A stretch of DNA of 64,000 bases, from the NCBI GenBank assembly GCA_021780315.1, contig JAJXYY010000007.1, positions 1 to 64,000 on the forward strand, given 5' to 3'. Made by a program: the position numbers and the translations under genes. This stretch comes from Acidobacteriota bacterium. GTDB taxonomy: Bacteria; Acidobacteriota; Terriglobia; Terriglobales; Acidobacteriaceae. Below are positions 15,581 to 23,605 of this stretch, piece after piece (positions within the stretch are counted from its first letter, which is position 1; each line of letters starts with the position of its first letter). The notes beneath the pieces are model-generated. The model did no database searches, was not told the DNA's origin, and saw only the letters and a list, made by a program, of their open reading frames with translations.

Positions 15581-16894
15581 TTAGGGAACTGTGAAGCGGA
15601 CAACTCCGTGGAAGTATTGCGGTTTACCGTTGCGGATGAGTGGTGTAAAGGTCCACTGACGTATTGCGCTCAGCAGTGGGCCTTGAGCCGCCGCTGGGAC
15701 TTTATTGAATCCCGTCCCAGTCAACATTCCCATTTCGTTGACGCTTACATACATCTCGATGACCTCTCCGGATTTAAGTGTTCCGGCTGGCCACGTTGGC
15801 TCGACGATTCTTGTAGCCAGAATGCGCACCTCGGAGTCACTCAGTTCTGGAAGTGGGTCGCCGATCTTGGTCTCAAAGCTGAATCCTAAGCCTCCGTCCA
15901 CTTGCACGTGGTTTCCGCTCTTATCGACTGCTGGCTTCAGCTTCCATTGACGCACCTGGTCACGAGCGGGGTCTTCGAGTCCGGCGTTGTCGGAGTTGAG
16001 TGGCCATGCTTCGCGAACGTTTCCATCTCGATCTACCGATATGTACATGGCCAGCCGTCCGCGTAGATTTCCGGAATGGACGGGTGGCCAAACGATGGCC
16101 GGGTTTCCAGAGCTTAGTTGCTCCATGGCCGATGAACTCACCGGTACCGATTCGAAGAGGTTGTCATCTCGATTTAGTGGTAGGAAAAGATCTGTGGGGT
16201 TGTTTGCCTTGGCTTCGTCTTCGAGAGTTGTGACGGCTCCGACAAGCTCTGTGCCGGGTTCCGGATGATCGATGTATTGCCTGGGATATTTCTTCTTTGC
16301 GAAGTCACGATAGTCATGAAATTCCATGGTGTAGCGAGGGTTGCCGAAGAACTTCAGTCTTCCATCGCCATCAAAGCATAGGCTTGAGAATGAATCGGTT
16401 GCGTTATCTCCGGAGCCGATTTTTGACTGCGTTCGGGCGCAGGCGTCGGTCTTGTCCCCATTCGGCAATGTGACTTGTTCAATCTGCATGCCGCTTGCAG
16501 ACCACGCTTCCACATTCGGAACTGGATTGAAGGCTGCCAAGACAAATCTGCGCAGCCATAGAGGGAAATAGGCTCCTTCGTCCTGCTCGGTTTTCTTTCC
16601 ATCTACAAACACGATGGTCTGGTGGAGGCCATCTGTTGCGGTAACTTCGCGCCGCCACTGGTCTGGCGAGACCCACCACTCTTCTATCGTTCCCTGATAG
16701 GGCGACTGCGGGTTTTCTGGTTCCGAGACGACAATTTTCAGATGGAAGGGATGCGCTCCGGGATTTGTAAGGAGCATTTGTCCCAGCGCCTTGCTGAGGA
16801 CATCTTTCATGGGGACGACGGTTCGTTTGATCTGGCCGCTAGCGGTCAGATTTGAGCCGACCAGCAGAACGCAGGCCACGATCATCTTTTTCAT
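15581..16894 (-). CDS. Exported protein with two TonB-C-like domains
   Basis: A 437-residue periplasmic or outer-membrane-facing protein. It has a signal peptide (KKMIVACVLLVGSNLTASG), then a long N-terminal region of about 230 residues of unknown fold. Two modules resembling the TonB C-terminal beta-alpha-beta domain follow: about 275-345 (GRLAMYISVDRDGNVREAWP ... VRQWKLKPA) and about 375-437 (VIEMYVSVNEMGMLTGTGF ... IRQWTFTPLIRNGKPQ). There is no inner-membrane anchor or proline-rich spacer, so it is unlikely to be an energy transducer. Base composition is visibly less GC-rich than its neighbours. It stands alone between the unknown exported gene and asnS. Confidence 0.7.
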   Translation of the reverse strand: MKKMIVACVLLVGSNLTASGQIKRTVVPMKDVLSKALGQMLLTNPGAHPFHLKIVVSEPENPQSPYQGTIEEWWVSPDQWRREVTATDGLHQTIVFVDGKKTEQDEGAYFPLWLRRFVLAAFNPVPNVEAWSASGMQIEQVTLPNGDKTDACARTQSKIGSGDNATDSFSSLCFDGDGRLKFFGNPRYTMEFHDYRDFAKKKYPRQYIDHPEPGTELVGAVTTLEDEAKANNPTDLFLPLNRDDNLFESVPVSSSAMEQLSSGNPAIVWPPVHSGNLRGRLAMYISVDRDGNVREAWPLNSDNAGLEDPARDQVRQWKLKPAVDKSGNHVQVDGGLGFSFETKIGDPLPELSDSEVRILATRIVEPTWPAGTLKSGEVIEMYVSVNEMGMLTGTGFNKVPAAAQGPLLSAIRQWTFTPLIRNGKPQYFHGVVRFTVP

Positions 16895-16995
16895 GGCCTA
16901 AATCTACCAGATCGGGTGGGGAGGTCGGGTTGAGTAACATGCTGACCTTTGAGCTTTTGTTGTGAGTTGGAGAGAGCGGTTCGCTGGAGCGAATG

Positions 16996-17039
16996 CCCAC
17001 CTTAGCCTGCAAGTGCGCAGGCGAAGATGGGGCACCCGG
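16996..17039. repeat. 44-bp palindromic repeat, intergenic copy
   Basis: Starts CCCACCTTAGCCTGC and ends GGGGCACCCGG. The core has GCCTGC/GCAGGC arms that form a hairpin. It is identical over all 44 bases to the copy inside asnS (17570-17613) and lies 16 bp beyond the asnS stop. The GGGGCACCC flank recurs in a diverged unit at 21682-21727. It looks like a REP-type element. Confidence 0.85.
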
Positions 17040-17055
17040 TTGAGTGGAGATTTGG

Positions 17056-18477
17056 TTAGGGGTAGATGCGGTTTAGGGTGCGGGCGAAGGGGATGGTTTC
17101 GCGGACGTGGTCCAGGCCGCAGATCCAGGCTACGGCGCGTTCGATGCCCATGCCGAAGCCGCTGTGGGGGACGGAGCCGTATTTGCGCAGGTCGAGGTAC
17201 CACTGGAAGGCGGCGAGGGGCAGGGAGTGTTCTTCGATGCGGGATTTTAGTAGGTCGTAGGAGTCTACGCGCTGGCTGCCGCCGATGATTTCGCCGTAGC
17301 CCTCGGGGGCGAGGACGTCGACGCAGAGGGCCTTGGTGGGGTCGGCGGGGTCGGGCTGCATGTAGAAGGCCTTGATGGCGGCGGGGTAGCGGTGGATCAT
17401 GACGGGTTTGGCGAATTGGCTGGAGATGTAGGTCTCGTCGGGGGAGCCGAAGTCGTCGCCGTATTTGTGGGGGTTCTCGATGAGGCCGCGGGAGTAGGCG
17501 TCTTCGAGCATGGCGTGGGCTTCGTCGTAGCTCAAGCGGGGGAAACGGTTGGGTTCTGCGGTGCTTCCACCCACCTTAGCCTGCAAGTGCGCAGGCGAAG
17601 ATGGGGCACCCGGCTCTGTGGCTGGTTCGGGTGAGATGCCGATGACGGCTTCGAGTTTGGGGATGTCGCGGCCGATGACTTTGAGGTCGGCGCGGTGGTG
17701 CTGGAGGACGGTGGTGACGATGTGGGTGATGAAGCCTTCGGCGAGGTTGAGGAGGCCGTCGAGCTCGAGGAAGGCGACTTCGGGTTCGATCATCCAGAAC
17801 TCGGTGAGGTGGCGGCGGGTTTTGGATTTTTCGGCGCGGAAGGTGGGGCCGAAGGAGTAGACCTTGCCGAGGGCGAGGGCGGTGGCTTCGATGTAGAGCT
17901 GGCCGGACTGGGTGAGGTAAGCCTTGTCGTCGTCGAAGTAGTCCATCTCGAAGAGTTCGGAGGTGCCTTCGCAGGCGTTGGGGGTGAGGATGGGTGGATC
18001 GGTACGGATGAAGCCGTTGGTGTCGAAGTATTCTGCGGCGGCGCGCATGATGGTGGCGCGGACGCGGAGGATGGCGGACTGGCGCGGGGTGCGGAGCCAG
18101 AGGTGGCGGTGCTCCATGAGGAAGTCGACGCCGTGCTCTTTGAGGGTGATGGGGAAGGGGGTTTCGTCGGGGACGCGCTGGAGGATGTGGACGTCTTCGA
18201 CGTCGAGCTCGAAGCCGGAGGGGGCACGGGAGTCGGCGCGGACTTTGCCGGTGACGGTGAGGGAGGACTCGAGGGTGAGGTTTTTGAGGGTGTCGAAGAC
18301 GGCTTCGGGGACGGCGGCTTTGGGGACGATGCCCTGGATGGTGCCGGTGCCGTCGCGGAAGATGGGGAAGAGGAGCTTGCCGGAGGCTCGGAGATTGTAG
18401 AGCCAGCCGCGGAGGGTGACGGTTTGGCCTTCGTGGGCGGCGAGGGAGGCGATGGTGGCAATGTTCGTCGATGGCAT
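17056..18477 (-). CDS. asnS: Asparaginyl-tRNA synthetase
   Basis: Charges tRNA-Asn with asparagine in the cytoplasm. The 473-residue protein has the N-terminal OB-fold anticodon-binding domain ([30 protein letters not shown]) and a class II catalytic domain with motif 2 ([22 protein letters not shown]) and motif 3 ([16 protein letters not shown]). The [15 protein letters not shown] region is typical of AsnRS rather than AspRS. Residues about 289-303 ([15 protein letters not shown]) are encoded by a 44-bp palindromic repeat inserted in frame in the loop before the FPRLSYDEA helix. All catalytic motifs remain intact, so the enzyme is probably active. Confidence 0.96.
   Translation of the reverse strand: MPSTNIATIASLAAHEGQTVTLRGWLYNLRASGKLLFPIFRDGTGTIQGIVPKAAVPEAVFDTLKNLTLESSLTVTGKVRADSRAPSGFELDVEDVHILQRVPDETPFPITLKEHGVDFLMEHRHLWLRTPRQSAILRVRATIMRAAAEYFDTNGFIRTDPPILTPNACEGTSELFEMDYFDDDKAYLTQSGQLYIEATALALGKVYSFGPTFRAEKSKTRRHLTEFWMIEPEVAFLELDGLLNLAEGFITHIVTTVLQHHRADLKVIGRDIPKLEAVIGISPEPATEPGAPSSPAHLQAKVGGSTAEPNRFPRLSYDEAHAMLEDAYSRGLIENPHKYGDDFGSPDETYISSQFAKPVMIHRYPAAIKAFYMQPDPADPTKALCVDVLAPEGYGEIIGGSQRVDSYDLLKSRIEEHSLPLAAFQWYLDLRKYGSVPHSGFGMGIERAVAWICGLDHVRETIPFARTLNRIYP
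17570..17613. repeat. 44-bp palindromic repeat inside asnS
   Basis: Identical to the intergenic copy at 16996-17039. Together with one flanking base it keeps the asnS frame open and adds about 15 residues ([15 protein letters not shown] on the coding strand). The inner arms GCCTGC/GCAGGC can form a hairpin in the mRNA. Confidence 0.9.
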
Positions 18478-18529
18478 GAGAGCTACAGTTTACGCTGATG
18501 CAGGCTGGCGTGCAGCGGGCCGGGAGAGC

Positions 18530-18612
18530 ATATTCCAGGGGTAAAAGCCCGCTTTGTAGCTGGGGCGGTGAGACCCAGGGATGAAGCCGTGGTGTAGCTG
18601 AAAGCTAGTGCA
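18530..18612. repeat. Possible degenerate intergenic repeat element
   Basis: The 145-bp gap between asnS and the next gene carries short imperfect palindromes (CCAGGGGTAAAAGCCC, GACCCAGGGATGAAGCC, TAGCTGAAAGCTA) typical of interspersed noncoding repeats. No second copy is present in this window, so this call rests on appearance only. Confidence 0.25.
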
Positions 18613-18622
18613 TAAGCGAGTT

Positions 18623-19537
18623 TCAGGGGGTGGGGAGGTATTCGGTGAGGCGGGATTGATGGGAGAAGAAGGCTGAGGCTTTGGAGGTGACGGCTTCGGG
18701 TGATTCGTTGAGTTCGTGGTGGATTTCGAGGATGGCAGGGGTGGTGGCGGGGAGGGTAGCGAGTTGAGTGGCGAGGGTGGTCCAGTTGATTGTGACTGGA
18801 TTAGTTACGTTTTCGATGGCAGGCCAGAGATGATCGTCTTTAAGGCCGGCGTTGTCGTGTAGGTTGAGGGCGTGTATGCGGGGGCGGAGGAGTTCGAGCG
18901 CTGCGTTGATGGTGAGGGGAGCGGTGGTGTTTGAGGCATTGGCACTGAGGTGGGCGTGGCCAAGGTCGAGGGCGATGCCTACGTTGTCGAAGTGGCCGAC
19001 GCGGAGGATTTCGAGAAGGTGGTCGGGGGTGGTGACTTCGTTCTGGAGGTTTTCGAGGAGGACTTTGACGCCGAGGGGGTGGGCGAAGGCTTTGAGGTGT
19101 TCGATGGCGGTGAGGGAGTTTTCGAGGGAGCGGAGGTTCCAGGGGTCGTCTTTGAGGCCGAGGTGGAGGGTGATGGCGGAGATGGGGATCTGCTCGGCGG
19201 ACTCGAGGGCGCGCTTGACCTCGTCCATGGCGTCGATGCGGCGGGATTTCTCCGGGTCGATGAGGTTGAGGGTGGGGGGGACGTGGCGGGACCAGATGGG
19301 GGCGGAGGAGCCGTCGAGGAAGATGGGCTGGTGAAGCGTGGCGGCGGTGCCGGTGTCGCGGAACCAGGTGGCGATGTCGCGGACGATGGCGCGGTCGGTG
19401 TAGTCGAAGTGGTGGCGTGCGGCGAAGAGTTCGATGGTGGGGCTGCCGTAGGGAGCGAGGCCGCGGAGCATGGCGTCGAGCAGGCCGGGGTGCAGGCGCT
19501 GCTGGAGGAAGACGTACGTGGAGAGGCCGGGTTGCAT
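18623..19537 (-). CDS. Sugar phosphate isomerase/epimerase-like TIM-barrel protein
   Basis: A 304-residue protein of the AP-endonuclease-2/xylose-isomerase-like TIM-barrel superfamily. Matching segments are IELFAARHHFDY near the start, ITLHLGLKDDPWN, KVLLENLQNEVTTPDHLLEIL (metal-binding Glu), IALDLGHAHLS (Asp and His), HALNLHDNAGLKDDHLWP and PAILEIHHEL (late Glu). This set fits a divalent-metal-dependent isomerase or epimerase; the substrate is unknown. No signal peptide is seen, unlike the related proteins at 58027 and 63010. The ATG at 19535-19537 has a weak RBS. It is divergent from the aldo/keto reductase gene. Confidence 0.75.
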   Translation of the reverse strand: MQPGLSTYVFLQQRLHPGLLDAMLRGLAPYGSPTIELFAARHHFDYTDRAIVRDIATWFRDTGTAATLHQPIFLDGSSAPIWSRHVPPTLNLIDPEKSRRIDAMDEVKRALESAEQIPISAITLHLGLKDDPWNLRSLENSLTAIEHLKAFAHPLGVKVLLENLQNEVTTPDHLLEILRVGHFDNVGIALDLGHAHLSANASNTTAPLTINAALELLRPRIHALNLHDNAGLKDDHLWPAIENVTNPVTINWTTLATQLATLPATTPAILEIHHELNESPEAVTSKASAFFSHQSRLTEYLPTP

Positions 19538-19636
19538 CTTAACTAAAAGTACAACAGTGGTGGGCAGTGTGGGCGATTGGCGAGCGGGTACGAAGCTGAT
19601 GTGACACGCAGTATGCTGTTGGGGAGGAGAAATACT

Positions 19637-20620
19637 GTGAACTATCGCGTGTTGGGACGGACGGGTTGGACGGTGTCGGAGATCAGCTTTGGAGCGTGGG
19701 CGATTGGCGGAGCGTGGGGCGATGTGTCCGACGCGGATGCAATGGCGGCGCTGCATGCGGCGGTGGATGCAGGGATCAATTTTCTGGATACGGCGGATGT
19801 ATATGGGAATGGGCGAAGCGAGCGGCATATTGCGCAGTTGAAGAAGGAGCGCAAGGAGGAGATCGTCGTTGCGACGAAGGTGGGGCGGAAGCTGCCCAAG
19901 CAGACGGTGGAGGGATACAGCGAGCTGAACCTTGCCGGGTGGGTGGAGGAGAATCTGAAGAATCTGAATACGGATTGTCTGGACTTGGTGCAGTTGCACT
20001 GTCCGCCGACGGATGCGTACTACCATCCGGAGATCTTTGGGCGGATGGATGCGCTGGTGGAGGCGGGGAAGATTCGGTACTACGGGGTGAGCGTGGAGCG
20101 GGTGGAAGAGGCGCTGAAGGCGATCGAGTATCCGAATGTGCAGACGGTGCAGATTATTTTTAACTGCTTCCGTCAGCGTCCTGCGGAGGTGTTTTTTGAG
20201 CAGGCGAAGAAGAAGCAGGTGGGGATTCTGGCGCGGGTACCGCTGGCGAGTGGGATGCTGACGGGGAAGCTGACGAAGGAGTCGCAGTTTGCGGCGGATG
20301 ACCATCGGAACTTCAATCGGCATGGCGAGATGTTCGATGTGGGCGAGACGTTCTCGGGGGTGGACTATGACGTGGCGCTGGAGGCGGTGGAGGCTCTGCG
20401 GGGGTTGATCCCGGCAGGGATGACGATGCCGCAGTTTGCGCTGAAGTGGATACTGATGTTCGATGCGGTGAGCTGTGCGATTCCGGGTGGAAAGCGGCCG
20501 GAGCAGGTGGCGGACAATGCTCGGGCTTCCGAGTTGCCGGGGCTTTCGGCGGAGGTGATGGCGGCAGTGAAGCGGATCTATGACGAGAAGGTGCGGGGTT
20601 TGGTGCATCAGCGCTGGTAA
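19637..20620 (+). CDS. Aldo/keto reductase
   Basis: An NADPH-dependent oxidoreductase of the AKR superfamily, cytoplasmic, 327 residues. The sequence opens NYRVLGRTGWTVSEISFGAWAIGG and carries the catalytic Asp and Tyr in FLDTADVYGNGRSERHI, the catalytic Lys in VVATKVGRK, and the His in DLVQLHCPPT. The cofactor region is near the end (AIPGGKRPEQVADNARAS). The start is taken as GTG at 19637 because GGGGAGGAG lies 7 nt upstream; the in-frame ATG at 19577 has no such site. It resembles the AKR11/12 type that uses sugar or polyol aldehydes, but the substrate is unknown. Confidence 0.9.
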   Translation: MNYRVLGRTGWTVSEISFGAWAIGGAWGDVSDADAMAALHAAVDAGINFLDTADVYGNGRSERHIAQLKKERKEEIVVATKVGRKLPKQTVEGYSELNLAGWVEENLKNLNTDCLDLVQLHCPPTDAYYHPEIFGRMDALVEAGKIRYYGVSVERVEEALKAIEYPNVQTVQIIFNCFRQRPAEVFFEQAKKKQVGILARVPLASGMLTGKLTKESQFAADDHRNFNRHGEMFDVGETFSGVDYDVALEAVEALRGLIPAGMTMPQFALKWILMFDAVSCAIPGGKRPEQVADNARASELPGLSAEVMAAVKRIYDEKVRGLVHQRW

Positions 20621-20793
20621 GGATGCGGGTGGGAACGGGTGGCGCAGACAGAGGTGATTTGAAGGCCTTTGTTTGCGCCGTGTTGGGATTGGGTGGATGA
20701 TGGACGGCGCAGGCTGGCGGGTGAAGGGGAAAGCTAGAACTGCAGGGCAACGGTACGGGCAAGTGGCAGGGTTCTGGAGAAAGGGGATTCGGG

Positions 20794-21570
20794 ATGAAGG
20801 CTTTGCGGAATTTGGTGTTGCTGGGGAGTGTGGGGTTGGCTGGGGTTTCGGGGTGGGGACAGACAATCTCGGGGACGGTGAGTACGGCAGCGGTGGCTGA
20901 GGATGCGACGGCGAAGAAGCTGGCGGCGGCGGAAGCGAAGTTGGCGGACTGGCCGCAGTTGGGGCGGTATGGTGCGGAGAATGCTGCGCTGGGGCCGGTG
21001 GCGGCAGGGGAGCAGCGGGTGGTGTTCTTTGGGGATTCGATTACGGATGCTTGGGGGCGGAGGCCGAATACGGGGACGTTTTTTCCGGGGAAGCCGTATG
21101 TGAACCGCGGGATCAGCGGGCAGACGACGGCGCAGATGGTGGTGCGGTTTCGTCAGGACGTGATTGATCTGAAGCCGCAGGCGGTGGTGATTCTGGCCGG
21201 AACGAACGATGTTGCCGGGAATACGGGGCCGATGACGGCACAGATGACGGAGGGGAACTGGAAGTCGATGGCGGAGTTGGCGCGGGCGAATGGGATCAAG
21301 GTGATCTTCGCGTCGATACTGCCGGCGGCGGATTTTCCGTGGCATCGGGGGTTGGAACCGGCGGGGAAGATTCGCGCGCTGAATGGGTGGTTGAAGGGAT
21401 ATTGTGCGGAGAATGGTTACATGTATCTGGATTACTACTCGGCGCTCGTAGATGCGCAGGGTGGGATGGCGGAAGGGCTGAGTTTTGATGGGGTGCATCC
21501 GAATGCGAAGGGGTATGGCTTGATGGGGCCGTTGGCGGAGTTGGCGATTGCGGGAGCTTTGGGGAAGTAG
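20794..21570 (+). CDS. Exported SGNH/GDSL-type hydrolase
   Basis: A secreted esterase-like hydrolase of 258 residues. The signal peptide is KALRNLVLLGSVGLAGVSGWG. The SGNH blocks are complete: block I FFGDSITDAWG (nucleophile S82), block II NRGISGQTT (Gly oxyanion), block III LAGTNDV (Asn138) and block V FDGVHPNAKG (D232, H235). The closest general match is the platelet-activating-factor acetylhydrolase-like or acyl-carbohydrate esterase group, so it may deacylate carbohydrates; this is inference. The ATG at 20794 is preceded by AGAAAGGGGATTCGGG. It forms no obvious operon with the AKR 173 bp upstream. Confidence 0.87.
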   Translation: MKALRNLVLLGSVGLAGVSGWGQTISGTVSTAAVAEDATAKKLAAAEAKLADWPQLGRYGAENAALGPVAAGEQRVVFFGDSITDAWGRRPNTGTFFPGKPYVNRGISGQTTAQMVVRFRQDVIDLKPQAVVILAGTNDVAGNTGPMTAQMTEGNWKSMAELARANGIKVIFASILPAADFPWHRGLEPAGKIRALNGWLKGYCAENGYMYLDYYSALVDAQGGMAEGLSFDGVHPNAKGYGLMGPLAELAIAGALGK

Positions 21571-21582
21571 GGTAGGTAGGGG

Positions 21583-21647
21583 GTAGAAGGCGAGGGAGTA
21601 GAAGGCGAGGGAGTAGGGAGTAGGGAATAGGGAGTAGAAGGCGAGGG
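21583..21647 (+). repeat. Short direct repeats of GTAGAAGGCGAGGG
   Basis: The 14-mer occurs at 21583-21596, 21598-21611 and 21634-21647, separated by related GTAGGGA units. It is a simple purine-rich tandem array just after the SGNH hydrolase gene, without coding sense. Confidence 0.7.
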
Positions 21648-21681
21648 CAAGTGCAAGAGCTGGGTGGTAGAGGTATAGATG

Positions 21682-21727
21682 CCTACCCATCCGGCGGCGA
21701 GGCTGCCGTATGTGTGGGGCACCCGGG
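21682..21727. repeat. Diverged member of the GGGGCACCC palindromic repeat family
   Basis: Has the same frame as the 44-bp repeat near asnS: a CCCAT(C) left flank, an inner hairpin (GGCGGC with GCTGCC), then TGTGGGGCACCCGGG. The inner arm sequence differs while the flanks are kept, as expected of a REP family. Confidence 0.55.
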
Positions 21728-21764
21728 CGGTGGTGGTAACGGCTAGTGCAAGGGCAAGAGCAAC

Positions 21765-21790
21765 AGCAGGTCCTCCGCTTCGCGAAGGAT
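21765..21790. repeat. AGCAGGTCCTCCGC-type repeat, copy 1
   Basis: AGCAGGTCCTCCGC (21765-21778) is followed by a short CTTCGCGAAG palindrome. The same 14-mer is found intergenically at 30697-30710, followed by a decayed version of the hairpin. Confidence 0.5.
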
Positions 21791-21855
21791 GACAACTGAA
21801 AACAGGCAAGGGTAACGGCAGGGCTAAGGGTGCTGCGAGGGTTTGGGTGGTGGGG

Positions 21856-23481
21856 TTAGTTTTTGGGGTTGGCCCAGATGGAGTCGAGGAAGAGGTAGCG
21901 TGGGCGGAGGGTGTCGGGGGTGGCGCTGGGGGTGGCGTTGAGGTGCATGGTTTGCCATCCGCTGGCGGGCGAGTAGGTGGGCCAGTTGGGCAGGGTGCCT
22001 GGGGTGTTGGAGGCGGGGCTGGTATTGGGGTTGCCGGTACGGGCGAAGTTGGTCCAGTACTGGCCGATGAGGTTGGAGAGTTGGCGGTCTTCGGGTCTCC
22101 AGATGGCACCGGGGCGGGAGTCGAGGGTGCCGAAGACGTACTCGATATCGTCGGAGTGAAAGGCGCCCATGGCGGTGGAGTGATTCTGGTCTCCGGGGGA
22201 GCCGAGGGTGAAGAAGTAGCGGTAGACGGGGGCGTTGCCGGTGAGGGTTTGGGCCTCGAGCCAGCGCCAGGTGGAGAAGGCGATGAAGCGGTCTCCGGCG
22301 AAGTCTCCGGCTGAGGCGAGGGCGATGGCATCTGAGGTGGCGGGGTAGACGCGGAGGAATTCGGGGGCTCGGTCGCCGAAGTCGTGCACGGCCTGGGCGG
22401 TGAAGGAGGCGGCGGTGGGTTGGGGTTTGGCGAAGAGGACGGTGGGGCGGCCTTCATCGGCGTTCCAGCCAGCAAGCAGGGGGATGTGGGCTTGTTTGCC
22501 GGCGGCGTAGAGGTTGGGGACGGAGTCGGGCAGGAAGTAGCCGTCGATGTTGGGTCCGAAACGGGGCGGCGGCGGGCTGGATTTGGCGGTGGCGGCCTTG
22601 ATGAGGTCCTCGGGCGAGAGTTTGCGGAGGTCGGCGAGTTTGGAGGTTCCAAAGGCGGATTGTGCGAAGTTGGCGTCGATCTGCTCGCTTTGGAGGAGGG
22701 GCGGGAAGGAGAGGCCGCTGCTGAAGAAGGGAGCGCCGCTCTCGCCGATGGCTTTGGTGAGGAGGTCTTTGGCGAGGGGCGAAGCCATCTGGGCGCTGAC
22801 GGAGAAGGAGCCGGCGGATTCGCCGAAGAGGGTGAGGTTGTTGGGGTCACCGCCGAAGGGGGCGATGTTGCGCTTGACCCAGGCGATGGCGGCGGCCTGA
22901 TCCATGAGTCCGTAGTTGCCGGAGGCGTGGTGGGCGGATTCGGCGGTGAGTTCGGGGTGGCTGAAGAAGCCGAAGATGCCGAGGCGATAGTTCATGGAGA
23001 CTACGATGACGTTGCGGTGGGCGAGGAACTGTCCGTCCTGGCGGTTCTCGGAGGTGCTGCCGGAGGTGTAGCCGCCGCCGTAGATCCAGATCATGACGGG
23101 GAGGGAGCCGGGTTTGGCTCCGGTGGGAGCCCAGATGTTGAGGGTGAGACAGTCCTCGCTGGGGCCGGGATCGTGGAAGACCATATCGTTGTAGGTGGTG
23201 GACTGCTCGCAGTGGGGCCCGAAGTCGTGGGCGAGGCGGACACCCTTCCATTTGGCGATGGGTTGCGGTGGCTGCCAGCGGAGGTTGCTGACGGGGGGCG
23301 CGGCAAAGGGAATGCCCTTGAAGGCGCGGACCTGCTGGTCGGCGGTGAAGGTACCTTCGACCTTGCCTTGAGTGGTTTTGACCTGGAGGGGATTGGCGGC
23401 GAGTGCTGGCAGGGAGAGGCTGAATAGCAGGGCGATGGAAGCGAGAAGGCTGGTGGTGCGGGTGTTGGGGAAGGACGGCAT
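21856..23481 (-). CDS. Exported type-B carboxylesterase/lipase
   Basis: A 541-residue alpha/beta-hydrolase of the carboxylesterase type-B family, exported by a signal peptide (LLASIALLFSLSLPALA). Conserved blocks are FKGIPFAAPPVSNLRW, EDCLTLNIWAPTG, PVMIWIYGGGYTSGS (oxyanion hole), VVSMNYRLGIFGF, and the nucleophile elbow FGESAGSFS (catalytic Ser). A Glu follows in NADEGRP and the catalytic His in MGAFHSDDIEYVFG. The substrate is unknown; family members act on esters of many kinds. It is convergent with the SGNH hydrolase gene, with a repeat-filled 285-bp gap between them. Confidence 0.92.
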   Translation of the reverse strand: MPSFPNTRTTSLLASIALLFSLSLPALAANPLQVKTTQGKVEGTFTADQQVRAFKGIPFAAPPVSNLRWQPPQPIAKWKGVRLAHDFGPHCEQSTTYNDMVFHDPGPSEDCLTLNIWAPTGAKPGSLPVMIWIYGGGYTSGSTSENRQDGQFLAHRNVIVVSMNYRLGIFGFFSHPELTAESAHHASGNYGLMDQAAAIAWVKRNIAPFGGDPNNLTLFGESAGSFSVSAQMASPLAKDLLTKAIGESGAPFFSSGLSFPPLLQSEQIDANFAQSAFGTSKLADLRKLSPEDLIKAATAKSSPPPPRFGPNIDGYFLPDSVPNLYAAGKQAHIPLLAGWNADEGRPTVLFAKPQPTAASFTAQAVHDFGDRAPEFLRVYPATSDAIALASAGDFAGDRFIAFSTWRWLEAQTLTGNAPVYRYFFTLGSPGDQNHSTAMGAFHSDDIEYVFGTLDSRPGAIWRPEDRQLSNLIGQYWTNFARTGNPNTSPASNTPGTLPNWPTYSPASGWQTMHLNATPSATPDTLRPRYLFLDSIWANPKN

Positions 23482-23605
23482 GGGGCTTGTTCTCCGGTGC
23501 CCAAATTATCATAGTGAGCAGGCTGCGGAGGGATTGTGGTTTTGGCGGATGTGTGGCGGCTGGAGAGACGTTAGTCTGATGATGTTGGTTGAGGATTGAG
23601 GAACT

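Noticed and set aside
21583..21647. Direct repeats that could suggest a CRISPR array
   Set aside because: The 14-bp units are irregularly spaced, there are no unique spacers of even length and no cas genes.
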